Source of the DNA: Earliella scabrosa
Lineage: Eukaryota > Basidiomycota > Agaricomycetes > Polyporales > Polyporaceae
Assembly (NCBI GenBank): GCA_022605405.1
Contig: JABYQQ010000005.1
Span: forward strand, 2,108,001-2,172,000
DNA length: 64,000 bases
Reading direction: 5' to 3'
Notes under the pieces: model-generated
What the model saw: only the letters and a program-made list of their open reading frames with translations
Told to the model about the DNA's origin: nothing
Database searches by the model: none
Made by a program: the position numbers and the translations under genes
Shown: positions 23,401 through 36,729 of the stretch, piece by piece
How positions within the stretch are numbered: the stretch's first letter is position 1
Layout: the number at the start of each line of letters is the position of its first letter

Positions 23401-26400
23401 GGTCGTGAACGAGAGGAGCTCTTTGTCCAGTGCTTGCAGAGCATGTACGACGCGCTGCACCTCTCTGAAGTGCAGGAGAAGGCCGAAAAGACTCTCATGG
23501 AAGTCTCACGGTTCTTGTTCTCATCCGAGGTCCGACGATATGCTGTGAAGGATGCGTCAGCGCGCCGGTACTCCAGTCCCGTATTCTCGTGCTATCTGGA
23601 CGCGCTTCAGTATGGATTGGCCCGCGACAAGTTAGAAGAGGCCAAACGTGCTCTGGAACTCGTTGGAATGTCAATCCGCGAACTCGTCGCGATGGCTGCC
23701 ACGCCCGAGTTCGCTGTGAACGATGTGGTCGCCACCTTGCATCAGGTCGCTAGCCGTTTCCTTTCTCTCTGCCTGGAGGAAGCGTGGTCCCGACGGAGCG
23801 CGGGTTGTGGGGGGATCAAGATCATGACGGGCATTCAAGATCTGGGCGTTCGTTGGGTCACGGAGCGGGAGGTGGACCTCGTGCGGATGTTGCTCCATGT
23901 CTTGAAGGACATGCCGCACGACATGTCACACGACGCGGACTCGGTCATCGACGTCCTCCACCGCGTGCTGCGCGTGAGCACCGAAGAGTCGCGGGCAAGC
24001 GACGGCGAACAAGTTAGGGACAACAAGATCATGCACGTCGTCGGCCTATTCTTCACCGAGCTCTCCAGCCCCAATCCCATCGTGCGACAGGCAGCGCAGG
24101 GTTGCATTGCCATCCTCTCCGAGCTCAGCGGTAAACCCATCGTCGACCTCCTGATGCCTCACCGCGACAGGATGCTCGCGACAATCTACACGAAACCGCT
24201 TCGAGCTCTTCCCTTCCCTCTGCAAATCGGAATGATCGAGGGTATTCGCTACTGTATCAGTCTGACGCCACCCTTGCCAGAGTTGAACGACGAGTTGCTC
24301 CGTCTTCTGCACGAGACCCTTGCACTGGCCGACGCTGACGATATGGCTCTCGTGGGTCGCAACAATCCCCGTCAGAGCTCTCTCGAGATCATCAAGCTAC
24401 GCGTCGCGTGTATCAAGTTGCTGACTGCGTCAATGCCCATGACGGACTTCTTCTCCAAGCAGCATCAAACGCGCCAGAGGTATGTGCTACGAAGTTTCGG
24501 CTCAACTGGTAGTGACTGAGAACATCGCAGGGTCACCACTGTGTACTTCAAATCATTGTATTCGCCGATACCTGAGGTGAAGGATGTTGCGCACGAAGGC
24601 CTCCGGATGGTCTTGACGCATCAGGCCCGTCTGCCGAAGGAGTTGCTGCAGACTGGTCTCCGACCCATCCTCATGAATCTTGCTGATCCCAAGCGCCTAT
24701 CCATCCCTGGTCTAGAGGGATTGGCGCGGCTGTTGGAACTGCTCACCAATTACTTCAAGGTCGAGATTGGTCACAAGCTCTTGGATCACTTCCGCATCGT
24801 CGCCGATCCGCAGATGTTGCAAGCGTCCTCGAGACTGCCCCTGATGGAGAACGACGGGATCAAGAAGTTGGTGTGCCTCGCAAATATCTTCCACCTCCTC
24901 CCATCCGCCGCGAACATCTTCCTCGAGAACCTCGTCAACGCCATCGTCCAGACCGAGTCTGCGCTGCACTTCTCTGGCGAGAGCCCCTTCTCCGCGCCAT
25001 TGGCAAAGTATCTCGATCGCTACCCTTCCGATGCCATGGACTACTTCATGCGCCATCTCGCCTTCCCCATGCAGATCCGTACATTGCGCAGTATCCTGCG
25101 TGCGAAGCTCGCACCCAACCTCCTTCGTGAACTCAATGCGAGGACGGGAGCGCTTGTGGCGGCGTGTCTCGAGGGCAGAGACTCCAACCTGGTTATGCCT
25201 GGTCTTCTCCTATGCTCTGACCTCGCAGAGCTCGTGCCGGGCTGGGTACTGGAAAACACGCATGCCGTCGACGCGGTAGTCACTTTGTGGAGAGCTGACC
25301 TCTCTGGGGACACCACTCAGCTACCTTCCGCTGACCTCCTGCAGAAGTACACCCTCATGCTTTCCATCTTCAAACAAGCGTTAGAGCAGTCCCCCCGCAT
25401 TGACATTCTGTTCGATATGGTCAACATCTTCATCCGCAAACAGCCCCTGGATGTCGTCAGCGTCATCCAATTCCTCTACCGTCATGTTGCACTCAGCAAG
25501 AACCTTGCGTTCAAGAGGAACGTCTTGCAACGCTTCCTCATCTGGTTCGACGATCCATCGTACTCGTGGGCCCAGAAAGCCCTGTTCCTGCAGTATGTCG
25601 TCACCCCGACTCTCCTCATGCACGCATCGCACTCCACGCCGAAGACTGGTCTATTGGACGCAGACATAGTGCAACGCATCCACGTTCGCATCTGGCAAGC
25701 CCTGTCCGCCTCTGAGAACGCATCATCCCTTACCGCTTTCCCCGGCGCTGACGACACATTCAAGATCGAGCTGCTTCGACTTACGACGGTGATGGTCCAG
25801 CATTACTCTGAGCTCCTCACAGATGCGAAGAAAGACATCATCAAGTGCGCATGGCTCTTCATTGGTAGCGAAGATCCCCTCGTCAAATGCTCCGCGTATG
25901 TGCTTGCGGCACGATTCTTCGACGTCTTCGATGGCCCTGCGAAGTTCATCCTCAGCATGTGGACTGGTCTACTGAAGGGCCCTCACATCGAGGGCAGACT
26001 GCTTGTTCGGCAGGCCCTCGACATCCTTGCCCCCGTCTTGTCCCGCCCTCCGATGATGGAGAACGGTTTCATGCAGTGGGCCAAGACGACGAGACGTCTC
26101 CTTGCCGAAGACGGGGTCAACTCCAACCTCACTAACCTCGTCTACTACTTCATCGTCGCCCAGCCTACGCTTTTCTTCCCCGTCCGCTACATGTTCATTC
26201 CCCACATCGTCAACCACTTGACCAAGTTGGGCTTGACCGCGAGCTCGAACCTGGAGTCGAGACTGCTCTCCATTGAGATCGTCCAGGTCATCTTTGACTG
26301 GGAACAGAAGCCGGCTTCCGCGGGCTCTTCGACCAGTGGAGGAGAGGGCGGCATCCCCCTAAGCCTGCGGGAGAACATGGTCAGCTACTTCATCCGGCTA

Positions 26401-29400
26401 GCCACGGCAATGCAAGATGCACCGTCTCGCCAAGTCGTGGTCCCTCGAGCGCTCACTTTGTTGCGGACGTTGATAGCTCCTGGCGGCTGGAGCGACGTTA
26501 ATATGAAGTTGAACTTCTTCTCGCGGGCTTTGGAGGTTGGTGCAACAACGTTGGTTGCCTGATGTCTAAGATGCTGAAGCGTCATTTCACAGAGCGATCT
26601 GACGGATGATACACTTCGAGCGCAAGCCCTCGGGAACGCGAAGGTGCTTCAAGTGATCGCAGCCGAGAGAGACGACGCATGGTTCCAAAACAACGCGCCT
26701 ACTCTGATGAGACTGGTGCGCAAGGGGATATTCTCAGAGGAGCAGGCGCTTCAGGATTGCCTCTACCCAATCGTCGACCGACTGCTCAGGCTATTCCCCC
26801 TTCCCAAGGAGGAAGAGCAACAGCAATCCGGGGATATCGCAGAGTTCCATACAGCAGTGCGCACTGCCATCAGCGAGAACCTCAGAAGCTCGGAGACCCT
26901 ACGACCAGGTACTCTGCGGGGCTCGCTCCTCGTCCTGAAGACCATCGTACAAGTCGCACCGGAACGCATAGAGCCATTCTGTGCCAACCTCATGAAACTC
27001 CTCAGCAAGTTGGCGAAGGACCACATCCAGTCCTCTGCTTCCACGAACGCCGCGACCTTCGAGACACTTGTCCGCCTTCTCATGTCTATCCTTGAAGTGT
27101 GTCACATCGCCGTCGCGCACCTCGGCGATCAGCGGAAGTGGCTCATGAGCACGTTGGTTGTCCTTGTCGACAAGTCCAAGAGCAGTCCTCTGTGCCGATA
27201 TCTGCTGGACATTGCCAAGGATTGGGCCCTGAATAGGCGCGATGCGTATCCCTCCATGAAGGACAAAGCCGGTATCTTGGTGAAGATGGTCGCGTTTGAG
27301 AACCGCGGCGAGCGAGGGGAGGTACTATTCAACAACTATCTCGAACTCATCTATGACATCTACACCGACCCCACCCTTCGCCGCAGTGACCTCACCATTC
27401 GCCTCGAGCAACCATTCCTTCTCGGTTGTCGCGCTGCGGACCCCACCATCCGAGAACGCTTCATTGACCTACTCGATAACAACACCGCTCGCTCATTGCT
27501 CAATCGACTCAATTTCGTCTGTGGCAGTCAAAACTGGGAGTCGCTTGCGGACCACAATTGGATCTTCCTAGCTCTACACTTGCTCCTCGGTGCGGTTGAT
27601 GGGGAGCTGGTCATTTCTCCAGATCGTCGAGGCATCTTCGATTCCACGTGGCCACAGCCCTCGTTGGCTCTAGGGCGTGCATCGTCTCTCATCAGGCCTA
27701 TGCAACGTCTCGCGTACATCGATCGTCAAGCCGCGCATGATTTGTGGGTATCTGTCTTCCCTGCCGCATGGAGTTGCCTGTCAAGGAGAGAACAAGGAGA
27801 GGTAGCGAACCACATGATCAATCTCCTCGGCAAGGAGTACCACGTCAAGCAGGCAGAATTGCGACCCAACGTCATCATCACGCTGCTCGCTGGCATCCAC
27901 GCTTCTCCGTCACCCATTGTCCTCCCTCCTCACCTCGTCAAGTACCTGGCGAAGACGTTCGGGGCTTGGCACATTGGTACCGAAATCCTCGAGTCGTCTC
28001 TGCACCATGTCAGGGAGGACGAGATCGTCGTGCGGGATACGATCTACGACTCTCTCGCCGAGCTATATGCTGAACTATCCGAAGAGGATGTCTTCTACGG
28101 GCTTTGGCGCCGCCGCTCGTTGTATCCAGACACCAATGCCGGTATTGCCTTTGAGCAGGCGGGTATGTGGGAACAAGCTTCCTATACGTATGAGTCCGCT
28201 CAGACTCGTGCGCGAGCTGGCATCCTTCCGTTCTCTGAGGCCGAATTCTGTCTATGGGAGGACCATTGGATACTCGCCGCAGAGAAGCTGCAACAGTGGG
28301 AGACCCTATTCGAGCTAGGAAAGGCGGAGGGTAACGTGGACCTACAGCTGGAGAGCGCCTGGCGCACCAAGGACTGGGTCGAGCAGCGACAGGAAATGGA
28401 GAACTACGTCAACCAGCTCCGGGAAGTCGCTACACCCAGACGTCGCGTTTACGAAGCTTTCCTTGCCCTGCTCAAACCCCCGGCAGCTATTGAGAAGAAC
28501 GCCGAGTTTACCAAGATCCTCGAGGAGGCCATGCAATTGACACTTCGCAAATGGGTTACCCTACCCTCCCAATTCTCCGCAGCCCATGTCCCGCTCCTCC
28601 AACACTTCCAGCAGTTCGTCGAACTACAGGAAGCTGTACAGATCTTCGGTTCGCTCGCAATCACGAACGCCCAGAATCTGGAGAAGAAATCATCCGATCT
28701 GAAGATGGTTCTCCAAGCTTGGCGCGAGCGGTTGCCGAATGTTTGCGACGATATCACCACCTGGAGCGATCTCGTGGCTTGGAGGCAGAATGTCTTCAAC
28801 GCGATCAATAAGACCTATCTTCCTCTCATCACTCCCGCCAATCAAGGCAGCGCAGCAACCGGTAGCACCAATACGTTTGGGTATCGCGGGTTCCACGAGA
28901 CGGCCTGGATCATCAACCGATTCGCTCATGTTGCGCGGAAGCATGAGCTTTTGGACGTCTGCTTCACGTACCTGAACCGCATCTACACTCTCCCCAATAT
29001 CGAGATCTCCGAGGCGTTCCTCAAGCTCCGAGAGCAGGCGCGCTGCCACTATCAGAAACCGGGGGATCTCCAGGCGGGACTCGAGGTCATCAACAACACA
29101 AACCTGATGTACTTCTCCAATGCGCAGAAGGCGGAGTTCTTCACTCTGAAGGGGATGTTCTACGCCAGGCTCGGCCGGAATGACGAAGCCAACGGTGCCT
29201 TTGGTCATGCTGTCCAGATGGATATGTTCCAAGCCAAGGCATGGGCGGCCTGGGGCAAGTTCAACGACAAGATGTTCAAGGAGTTGCCCACGGACATGTC
29301 CTACGCGTCGAATGCCGTCAGCTGCTATCTGCAAGCCGCGGGGCTTTACAAGAACAGGAAGAGCCGCCCCTTGCTCACCCGCGTGCTTTGGCTGCTGAGT

Positions 29401-32006
29401 GTCGACGATGGGACTTTTGCTATATCCCAAGCCTTCGATAAGTACAAGGGCGACGCGGCGTACTGGTATTGGATCCCCCTGATTCCTCAACTGTGCTTGT
29501 CTGTATCCCAGCGAGAAGCCAAGCAGGCTCGATACATTCTGCTGAACCTCGCCAAACTGTATCCGCAGGTCCGTACTTTTCAGCCTGTATGTGCCGCGTC
29601 CGAGACTTGCTCACACAATTACCGCAGGCGTTGTTCTTCCCATTGCGCACGACGAAAGAAGACATGAATCTCGTTAGGCGTCAAGCGACTCAAGCAGCGC
29701 AGGCTGCGGCAGCTGCGGCCGCCAGGGCTAACGAAGGTCTGCCCATACCCGTGTGGTTCGTGACATTGTGACTGACGACTGAATTCCTGCTGTGTAGCGA
29801 AATCTGACGACCCCACACAAGCATCGCCCAATCGTGGAGCGGAAGCCCAACGGCCTGCTCCAGAGCTCTCGATACCGCTCGCCACTCGCCAGTCCTGGGA
29901 TCTTATCGAAGAGATTGTGCAAATCTTGAAGACAGCGTTCCCTCTGCTGATCCTGACCCTAGAGACGGTTGTGGAGCAAATATCGGCGCGCTTCAAGGCC
30001 TCGGCTGAAGAAGAAATCTATCGCCTCACTTGTATGTTGCTCCAAGACGCTATGCAGGTTTGTAAGAATCTTCCCTTGTCTTCACCCTCAGCTGAGCCTT
30101 CACAAGCAATATATCAACCGTATCGCTGCCGAGGACGACAATCAACTCAATGCCCAGACTGTGAACACATTGGCCCGTCTAGCCGTCAATCTGTCGGGGA
30201 CCGCGCGGGTAGGGTTTCTTTCACGGTGAACCGAAGTATAAATCTAACGGCACGAGCAGAAAGAATACGAGGAGGACTTCCTCAAGACGAAGCTGTCCCT
30301 GAACGAGTATATCCGCAAGCTTCAGCAGTGGCGTGACAAGTATGAACGTTTGCTCGACGCTCGTCCCCGGGTGCAATCTCTGGAGAATCTGAGTCACTAT
30401 CTCATCGAGTTCCAATACACCAAGTTCGATGAGGTGGAAGTTCCGGGACAGTATACTGAGGTGAGGCACATAAGGCTATACTCGTGCTTTTCTGACATCG
30501 CTGCAGGACAAGGACAACAATCAGAACTTCGTTCGCATACGGAGGTTCGGTCCCAAGTTCGACAACTGTCGATCACATGGGTATTGCTGGCGGCGCCTGA
30601 CCATCAAAGGTCACGATGGCTCGTCAACGTCCTTCGCAGTGCAACAACCTTCCGGTCGCCATTGTCGTCGAGAAGAGCGAGCCGCGCAAATCTTCCGCAT
30701 AATGAATGGGTAATTCAATGTGTATACCTCACATGCTGTGGACGCTCATATAGCATTCGCCTTCAGAACTCTGAACCGCAAGAAGGAGACAAGAAAGCGC
30801 AACCTGCACTTCCACCTTCCCGCAGCTGTGTCCTGTGCTCCCAACCTCCGCCTCCTGCAGAACGACGCGTCCTACATCAACCTAGGAGATATCTATGATC
30901 AACACTGCGAAGCGTCAGGAATAGCTCGAGAAGAGCCTGTTCTGATGATAGGAGAGAAGGTCAAGGCGACACTCCGAGAGTTCAAGCAGCGGAATGGACG
31001 CACGGTCAGTGTTGTGTCCTGATCGGCCCCGTGCTTCAACTGAACCATGTTCAGCCGAGCAAAGGCGAGTTCTTCATCCTCAAGAAGGACCTGGTGGACG
31101 ATGTCATGGTCAAGGTCGTTCCCGACGATGTGCTTAGCCGCGTAAGTTTCAATAATACAGTCTGTGGGACTCGTGTTCATAGAAATCCCCAGTTCGTGAT
31201 GCGCACCATGGACAGCCCTGGCGAGCTATGGCGGATGCGCAAGGAGTTCGCGCTCCAGCTAGCCTCAGCCAGTTTCATGACATACCTTATATGTCTGGGA
31301 AGCCGCCTACCATCCCGCTTCCACTGGTCGAGAGCTACTGGACAGATTGCCATGAGCGAGATTCTCCCAAGTGCGTTGATCTCAATTGAACCGTGCGGGC
31401 AGTCGTTGAACTCATCATGCGTTTAACACAGGCTTCAGTAATCAGACCCCCCTCTTCGCGACGATGGAGTCTGTGCCCTTCCGACTTACCCCGAATATGC
31501 AGCATCTTCTGGGACCAATCTTGACGGAGGGTATCCTGGCGAGTGGAATCATGGCCATCGGCCGGTGCCTCACAGAGCCAGAGGTGCGTTCGAAATGACT
31601 GACATGCCGTTTCCAAGCTGACGCCAACCCGCTCCAGTGCGAATTGGAACAACAGTTGTGCTTGTTCGCGCGAGACGAGGTCATGACCTGGATGCATCAG
31701 CACAACCGTGGCAAGAACCCTCAGATCGACATGAATTTCCGGATGAGCGTCGCGGCGAACATCGATAGCGTCATCAAGCGTGCCGAAACGATGGCGTGCA
31801 AGCTCGAGCGTGAACAGGTATGCATCCCTTGTGCTCCGGTTTCATCGTGTCTAACTCATGCTGGACAGGCATTGCAGATGCAGAATGCTCAAAACCCCAA
31901 TCCTCCCCTCACGCCAATCGTGCAGACTGTGGTGAATCTCATATCCAACGCAACCAACCCGATGAATCTCGCAAAGATGGGAGAGGTGTATGTTCCTTGG
32001 TTCTGA
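20460..32006 (+). CDS. TRA1: TRA1/TRRAP, PIKK-family scaffold of SAGA and NuA4
   Basis: Giant HEAT/FAT scaffold that binds activators for the SAGA and NuA4 acetyltransferases. About 19 exons encode roughly 3,500 residues. It opens [20 protein letters not shown] and continues [13 protein letters not shown]. Large single exons 24531-26535 and 26593-29568 carry HEAT and FAT regions ([33 protein letters not shown]). The kinase-like region (exons 30507-30709, from 30767, then short exons) has [33 protein letters not shown] and [17 protein letters not shown]. The usual catalytic HxDRHxxN and DFG are absent, as expected for this pseudokinase. The FATC end is [14 protein letters not shown]. At the 30710 intron the AG at 30765-30766 is used because the nearer one breaks frame. 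The gene appears intact. Confidence 0.95.
22070..22129 (+). other. 60-nt TRA1 intron with a 12-C homopolymer
   Basis: GTAAGT at 22070 and TAG at 22127-22129 bound an intron of 60 nt with no in-frame stop. A run of twelve C (22109-22120) forms the tract before the acceptor. Splicing joins LG to [14 protein letters not shown]. Confidence 0.8.
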
Positions 32007-32124
32007 TCTTCGTTCGTTATCTACCCTCCGCTATGAACACTGTCGCACATATGTACTTGTATATTGGGATGTTCACTAGACTATGTACCACCGCATACCG
32101 CATAATGCATGTATTCCAAGACCA

Positions 32125-34024
32125 CTACATCCGGTGGAAGCCTTCCGTCTGGCGGAACGCGTTTATTTCCCGCTCGCTGGACGTCATCATCTCCTCTGCC
32201 ATCATGTAGATCTCCGATCCTGGCCTATTGTACATCATCGCGTTCGCGAACATGAGGAAGATGTCGCGCTGGAACTCCAGCGAGTTCGAGATGAGCCCGT
32301 CCTTGACCCGCGCCTTGATCGTCTTGAGGTCCATCGGCCTCTTGACAATGTCGTGGTAGTCCGGTGCCTCCGACTTCTTGATCGGATTGTGGAAGATGTT
32401 CCCGTACCGGTGCTGCGAGATTTGCGAATGCAACATGCCGATCATATTCTGGAAACGCTTGTCTCCCGCGCGCTCTTTGCGTCGTGTCTTGGGCACTCCT
32501 ACAGAGCCGGTCAGAGGCGGAAGGGAACAAGTAAGCAGGTCAGGCCTACCGTCTTCCTCGTCGACGGGCTCGGAGTCCTCTCGCATGCGTTTCTTGTCTC
32601 GTTGACCTTCGAGCGTTGAGCTGTCGGTGTCTGACGCTTTCCGTTTGGCTGTAAAAGTGGTGAGTTCCCTTGCAGAGCACGTCCCCGGTTGATACTTACC
32701 CTCAGATCGCGAAGGGGGGAGAGTGTCTGGCGAGGCCGGCGTAGGAACATCCTCGTCTTCTTGCACCTGCACTTCAAGCGCCGCGCTCTGTTCTTCCTCA
32801 GGCTCCAGCTCGGGCTCGGGTTCGGGCTCAGGGTCGGGGTCCGGCTCTGGCTGAGCCGCAGGGGACTCTTCCTCCTCCCTCTTCACAGGTTCCTCGTCTA
32901 CTTGCATTTCATCTTCTTCCACTTCTACAGGAGCCTCGTCCGGAGGAGCTGGTGGCTCCTCGGGGGCTTCCGCAGCAGCTTTGTCGGACTCGAAGTGCCC
33001 AATCAGCTCGTTGACAGCTTCATTGTCCGAGCGTTCCTCCTGTCACGGATGCATATATGTAAGCCAGAGGGCAAGTGAGTAGAGCGAGATCATACCCTAT
33101 CTTCGTTGTCTGCAGCGGGAGGTTCAGGCTCGACATCGTCTTCCCTTCCCTGGACGTCCTGTGCAATCTATGGATTTCTTCCTTGTACGAGAACAGCATA
33201 TCAAGGCGTACCATAAGGGCCTCATCTTCATCTCCTTTGATCGCTTGAGCTTGAGTTGCTGCAACATTCCCGTCCGGAGCCTCGGGTTCCTCCTCCTCTA
33301 ACCGAATTGGTGTAGGTTCCTCTCTAGGCGCCTCAGGTCGGGGTTCAGCCTCTTGCTTGTCGGGATCGGGAACGAGACCCATGGACACGCGTATCTTGTC
33401 GTCCCATGCACCGCTGCGTATTTGGTCAATCTCTGCAACCACTTTCCTGCATAAAGCGCGGTTCAGCACCCCGGTACCACTATCTTCGCAGGGAACGCAC
33501 TTGAACTTGGCTTCCTCAACGGCGATGAGTTCGCGAAGCTCATTGACACGGGTTACATAGTACTTTTGGGCCAAGCGGAGGTGTCTTTCTACTATCAAAT
33601 AAGTGCATATGCGAGGTCGTACTACAACAAGTGCATGCACTTACGCCTGGGTGCTGTCTCTGTCTCCGACCTTAGGCTCAGTTAGCTCAGATAGGACGTG
33701 GCCACCATACATTCCCTCACCATTCCAGTCCAGCATCCTCCATCAAGTATTTGTAGAGCGCAAAACATGACTGCAACATATCAAGACTGCATGAGACTCA
33801 CAACCACCAGGTTTAAAGAGATATGACCTGACTTGTGGCGTGAAGGTGCCCTTTGGCTGAGATATCGAGGGATGCTTGGAGAGTAGCTTCGACACCTCTT
33901 GCCATGCGTTGGACCCAAATTCATGGACAGCTTGGGCGAATATGAGCCGCTCGACATTGTTGAGATTGGACGGGTCGAGTTCCGGCGAGGACGTGGCTTT
34001 GCGAGTGCGTGCTCCCGTGGCCAT
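32125..34024 (-). CDS. BRD8: BRD8/Bdc1-like bromodomain protein, predicted NuA4 subunit
   Basis: The start MATGARTRKATSSPELDPSN is followed by a SANT-like segment, VERLIFAQAVHEFGSNAWQE then VSKLLSKHP, and after splicing FTPQSCFALYKYLMEDAGLE. This N-terminus is characteristic of BRD8 and fission-yeast Bdc1, NuA4 components. A helical part follows: LAQKYYVTRVNELRELIAVE. Then comes a long acidic Pro/Glu-rich region (PEPEPEPELEPEEE near 32800-32860). The C-terminal bromodomain has MLHSQISQHRYGNIFHNPIK, PDYHDIVKRPMDLKTIKARV, and FANAMMYNRPGSEIYMMAEE with the acetyl-lysine-contacting Asn in MYNRP. Several short introns interrupt the gene; the N-terminal and C-terminal parts are secure, the middle exon joins less so. 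It is convergent with TRA1, with 118 bp between the stops. Confidence 0.88.
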
Positions 34025-34845
34025 TGTAGGGTAAGGAATGTGTAAGCCACTCAGAACGGCGAGGGCGCAGTATGCATTGCGTGTGCGGACTGGAGACGGC
34101 GACGACGATGACGACGAGGGCAGCCCGCGCGTCCTGTCACGACGTGCAACGCCTTTTTTCAGCGGCTCAGAATTGTAACGGAGATTCGGTAGAAACTTAT
34201 CCAATCCGGGACATTTCCCTTCCGTTTCCGAGCCCAGTGCATGAAAAATGTCAAATGCATGTCCTCGCTGACCAGGAAATGTTACCGAGCCATCTGACAG
34301 GAGAGCCATGCAAAAGGTCATTGGCATCAAACATGTACGGGCGATGTCTGTGAGCAAGAAATGTTTTGGCGAAGAAGTTGAACCTTTCTGGCTCATTTCT
34401 TTGTCATTTCCTCGATTGATCACGAAAATGCATAAGACTTACAACATGCCTATGCCCTTTCCATACCCTCTCCTGTCGAGGAACTGTCAACATCTCCTGG
34501 CTCCCATTTCTGCGACAAAGGAATTGATTGGCCGTGTTGTCTGTCAAAGGCCAGAAAATCTATTGGGATTGTTGAGGACACGATAAGTTTCACGCGGATT
34601 TCCGATCCATTCCCTGGCCATAGATAATGGGCGTTGCACGTCGTGTGTCCGCCGCCGTGGTCCTTGGCGCGTCCAAAGGCCGGTTGACTCGCCGGCGCCG
34701 GCGATCCGGGACGGCGTAAAATGATCCGTTTGGTGGAGTCACCGGGTGATCTCTCGGACGAGGCCGTCATCCGAGGCTGCCCGCCAACGTCACCCCAGGG
34801 TGACAACCCCAGTCGGGCGGCACCTGTGCTTGTCTCCCTACCACC
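34025..34845. promoter_or_regulatory. Divergent intergenic region BRD8-like / PEP4
   Basis: The 821 bp hold no supported gene. A GC-rich block with a CCGGCGCCGG palindrome lies near 34692-34705. The minus-strand open frame across 34450-35109 runs into the PEP4 exon and is a shadow. Confidence 0.4.
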
Positions 34846-36400
<1,555 letters not shown>

Positions 36401-36729
36401 TCATTCCGTTTTCATGGACAGTCACGCTGCATACACGTCTACACGTTCTTGTTTCACGGTCTCTTGATACCTGCATGTACAACATATAGTCGCACACGGA
36501 ATCGCCGTTTTATCACTTCACCCAGTTTCGTATGATGATGTCATGATCGAGCCGAATTGCTCGAGACCGGGCGTCTACTCAGCGCGGCCTGCTTGCGGCG
36601 GACCCCGAACCACCTGCACTGGACGTTTCTCGACGTTAGTACTATGAGCCGTCGTGTAGCCTCGGACGTGCTCACCCCCACATGAACCAACCAGCTTCAT
36701 AAGCAACTCTCGTCTTCGTCCTGAGCCCA
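36401..36729. other. Intergenic, PEP4 3' side and WD40 gene promoter
   Basis: These 329 bp between co-oriented genes show no coding signal and no distinct element. Confidence 0.4.

Noticed and set aside
28690..29490. 266-codon minus-strand open frame in TRA1
   Set aside because: It is fully antisense to the large TRA1 FAT-region exon, which is clearly conserved.
30507..31500. Possible loss of kinase function in TRA1 as a damaged gene
   Set aside because: Missing catalytic HxD and DFG motifs are normal for the TRA1/TRRAP pseudokinase; the frame is intact through the FATC end.
32790..32870. Acidic Pro-Glu run in the BRD8-like gene as a microsatellite
   Set aside because: The GGGCTCGGGTTC-type DNA repeat is short and imperfect and encodes an expected acidic linker; no clear expansion signal.
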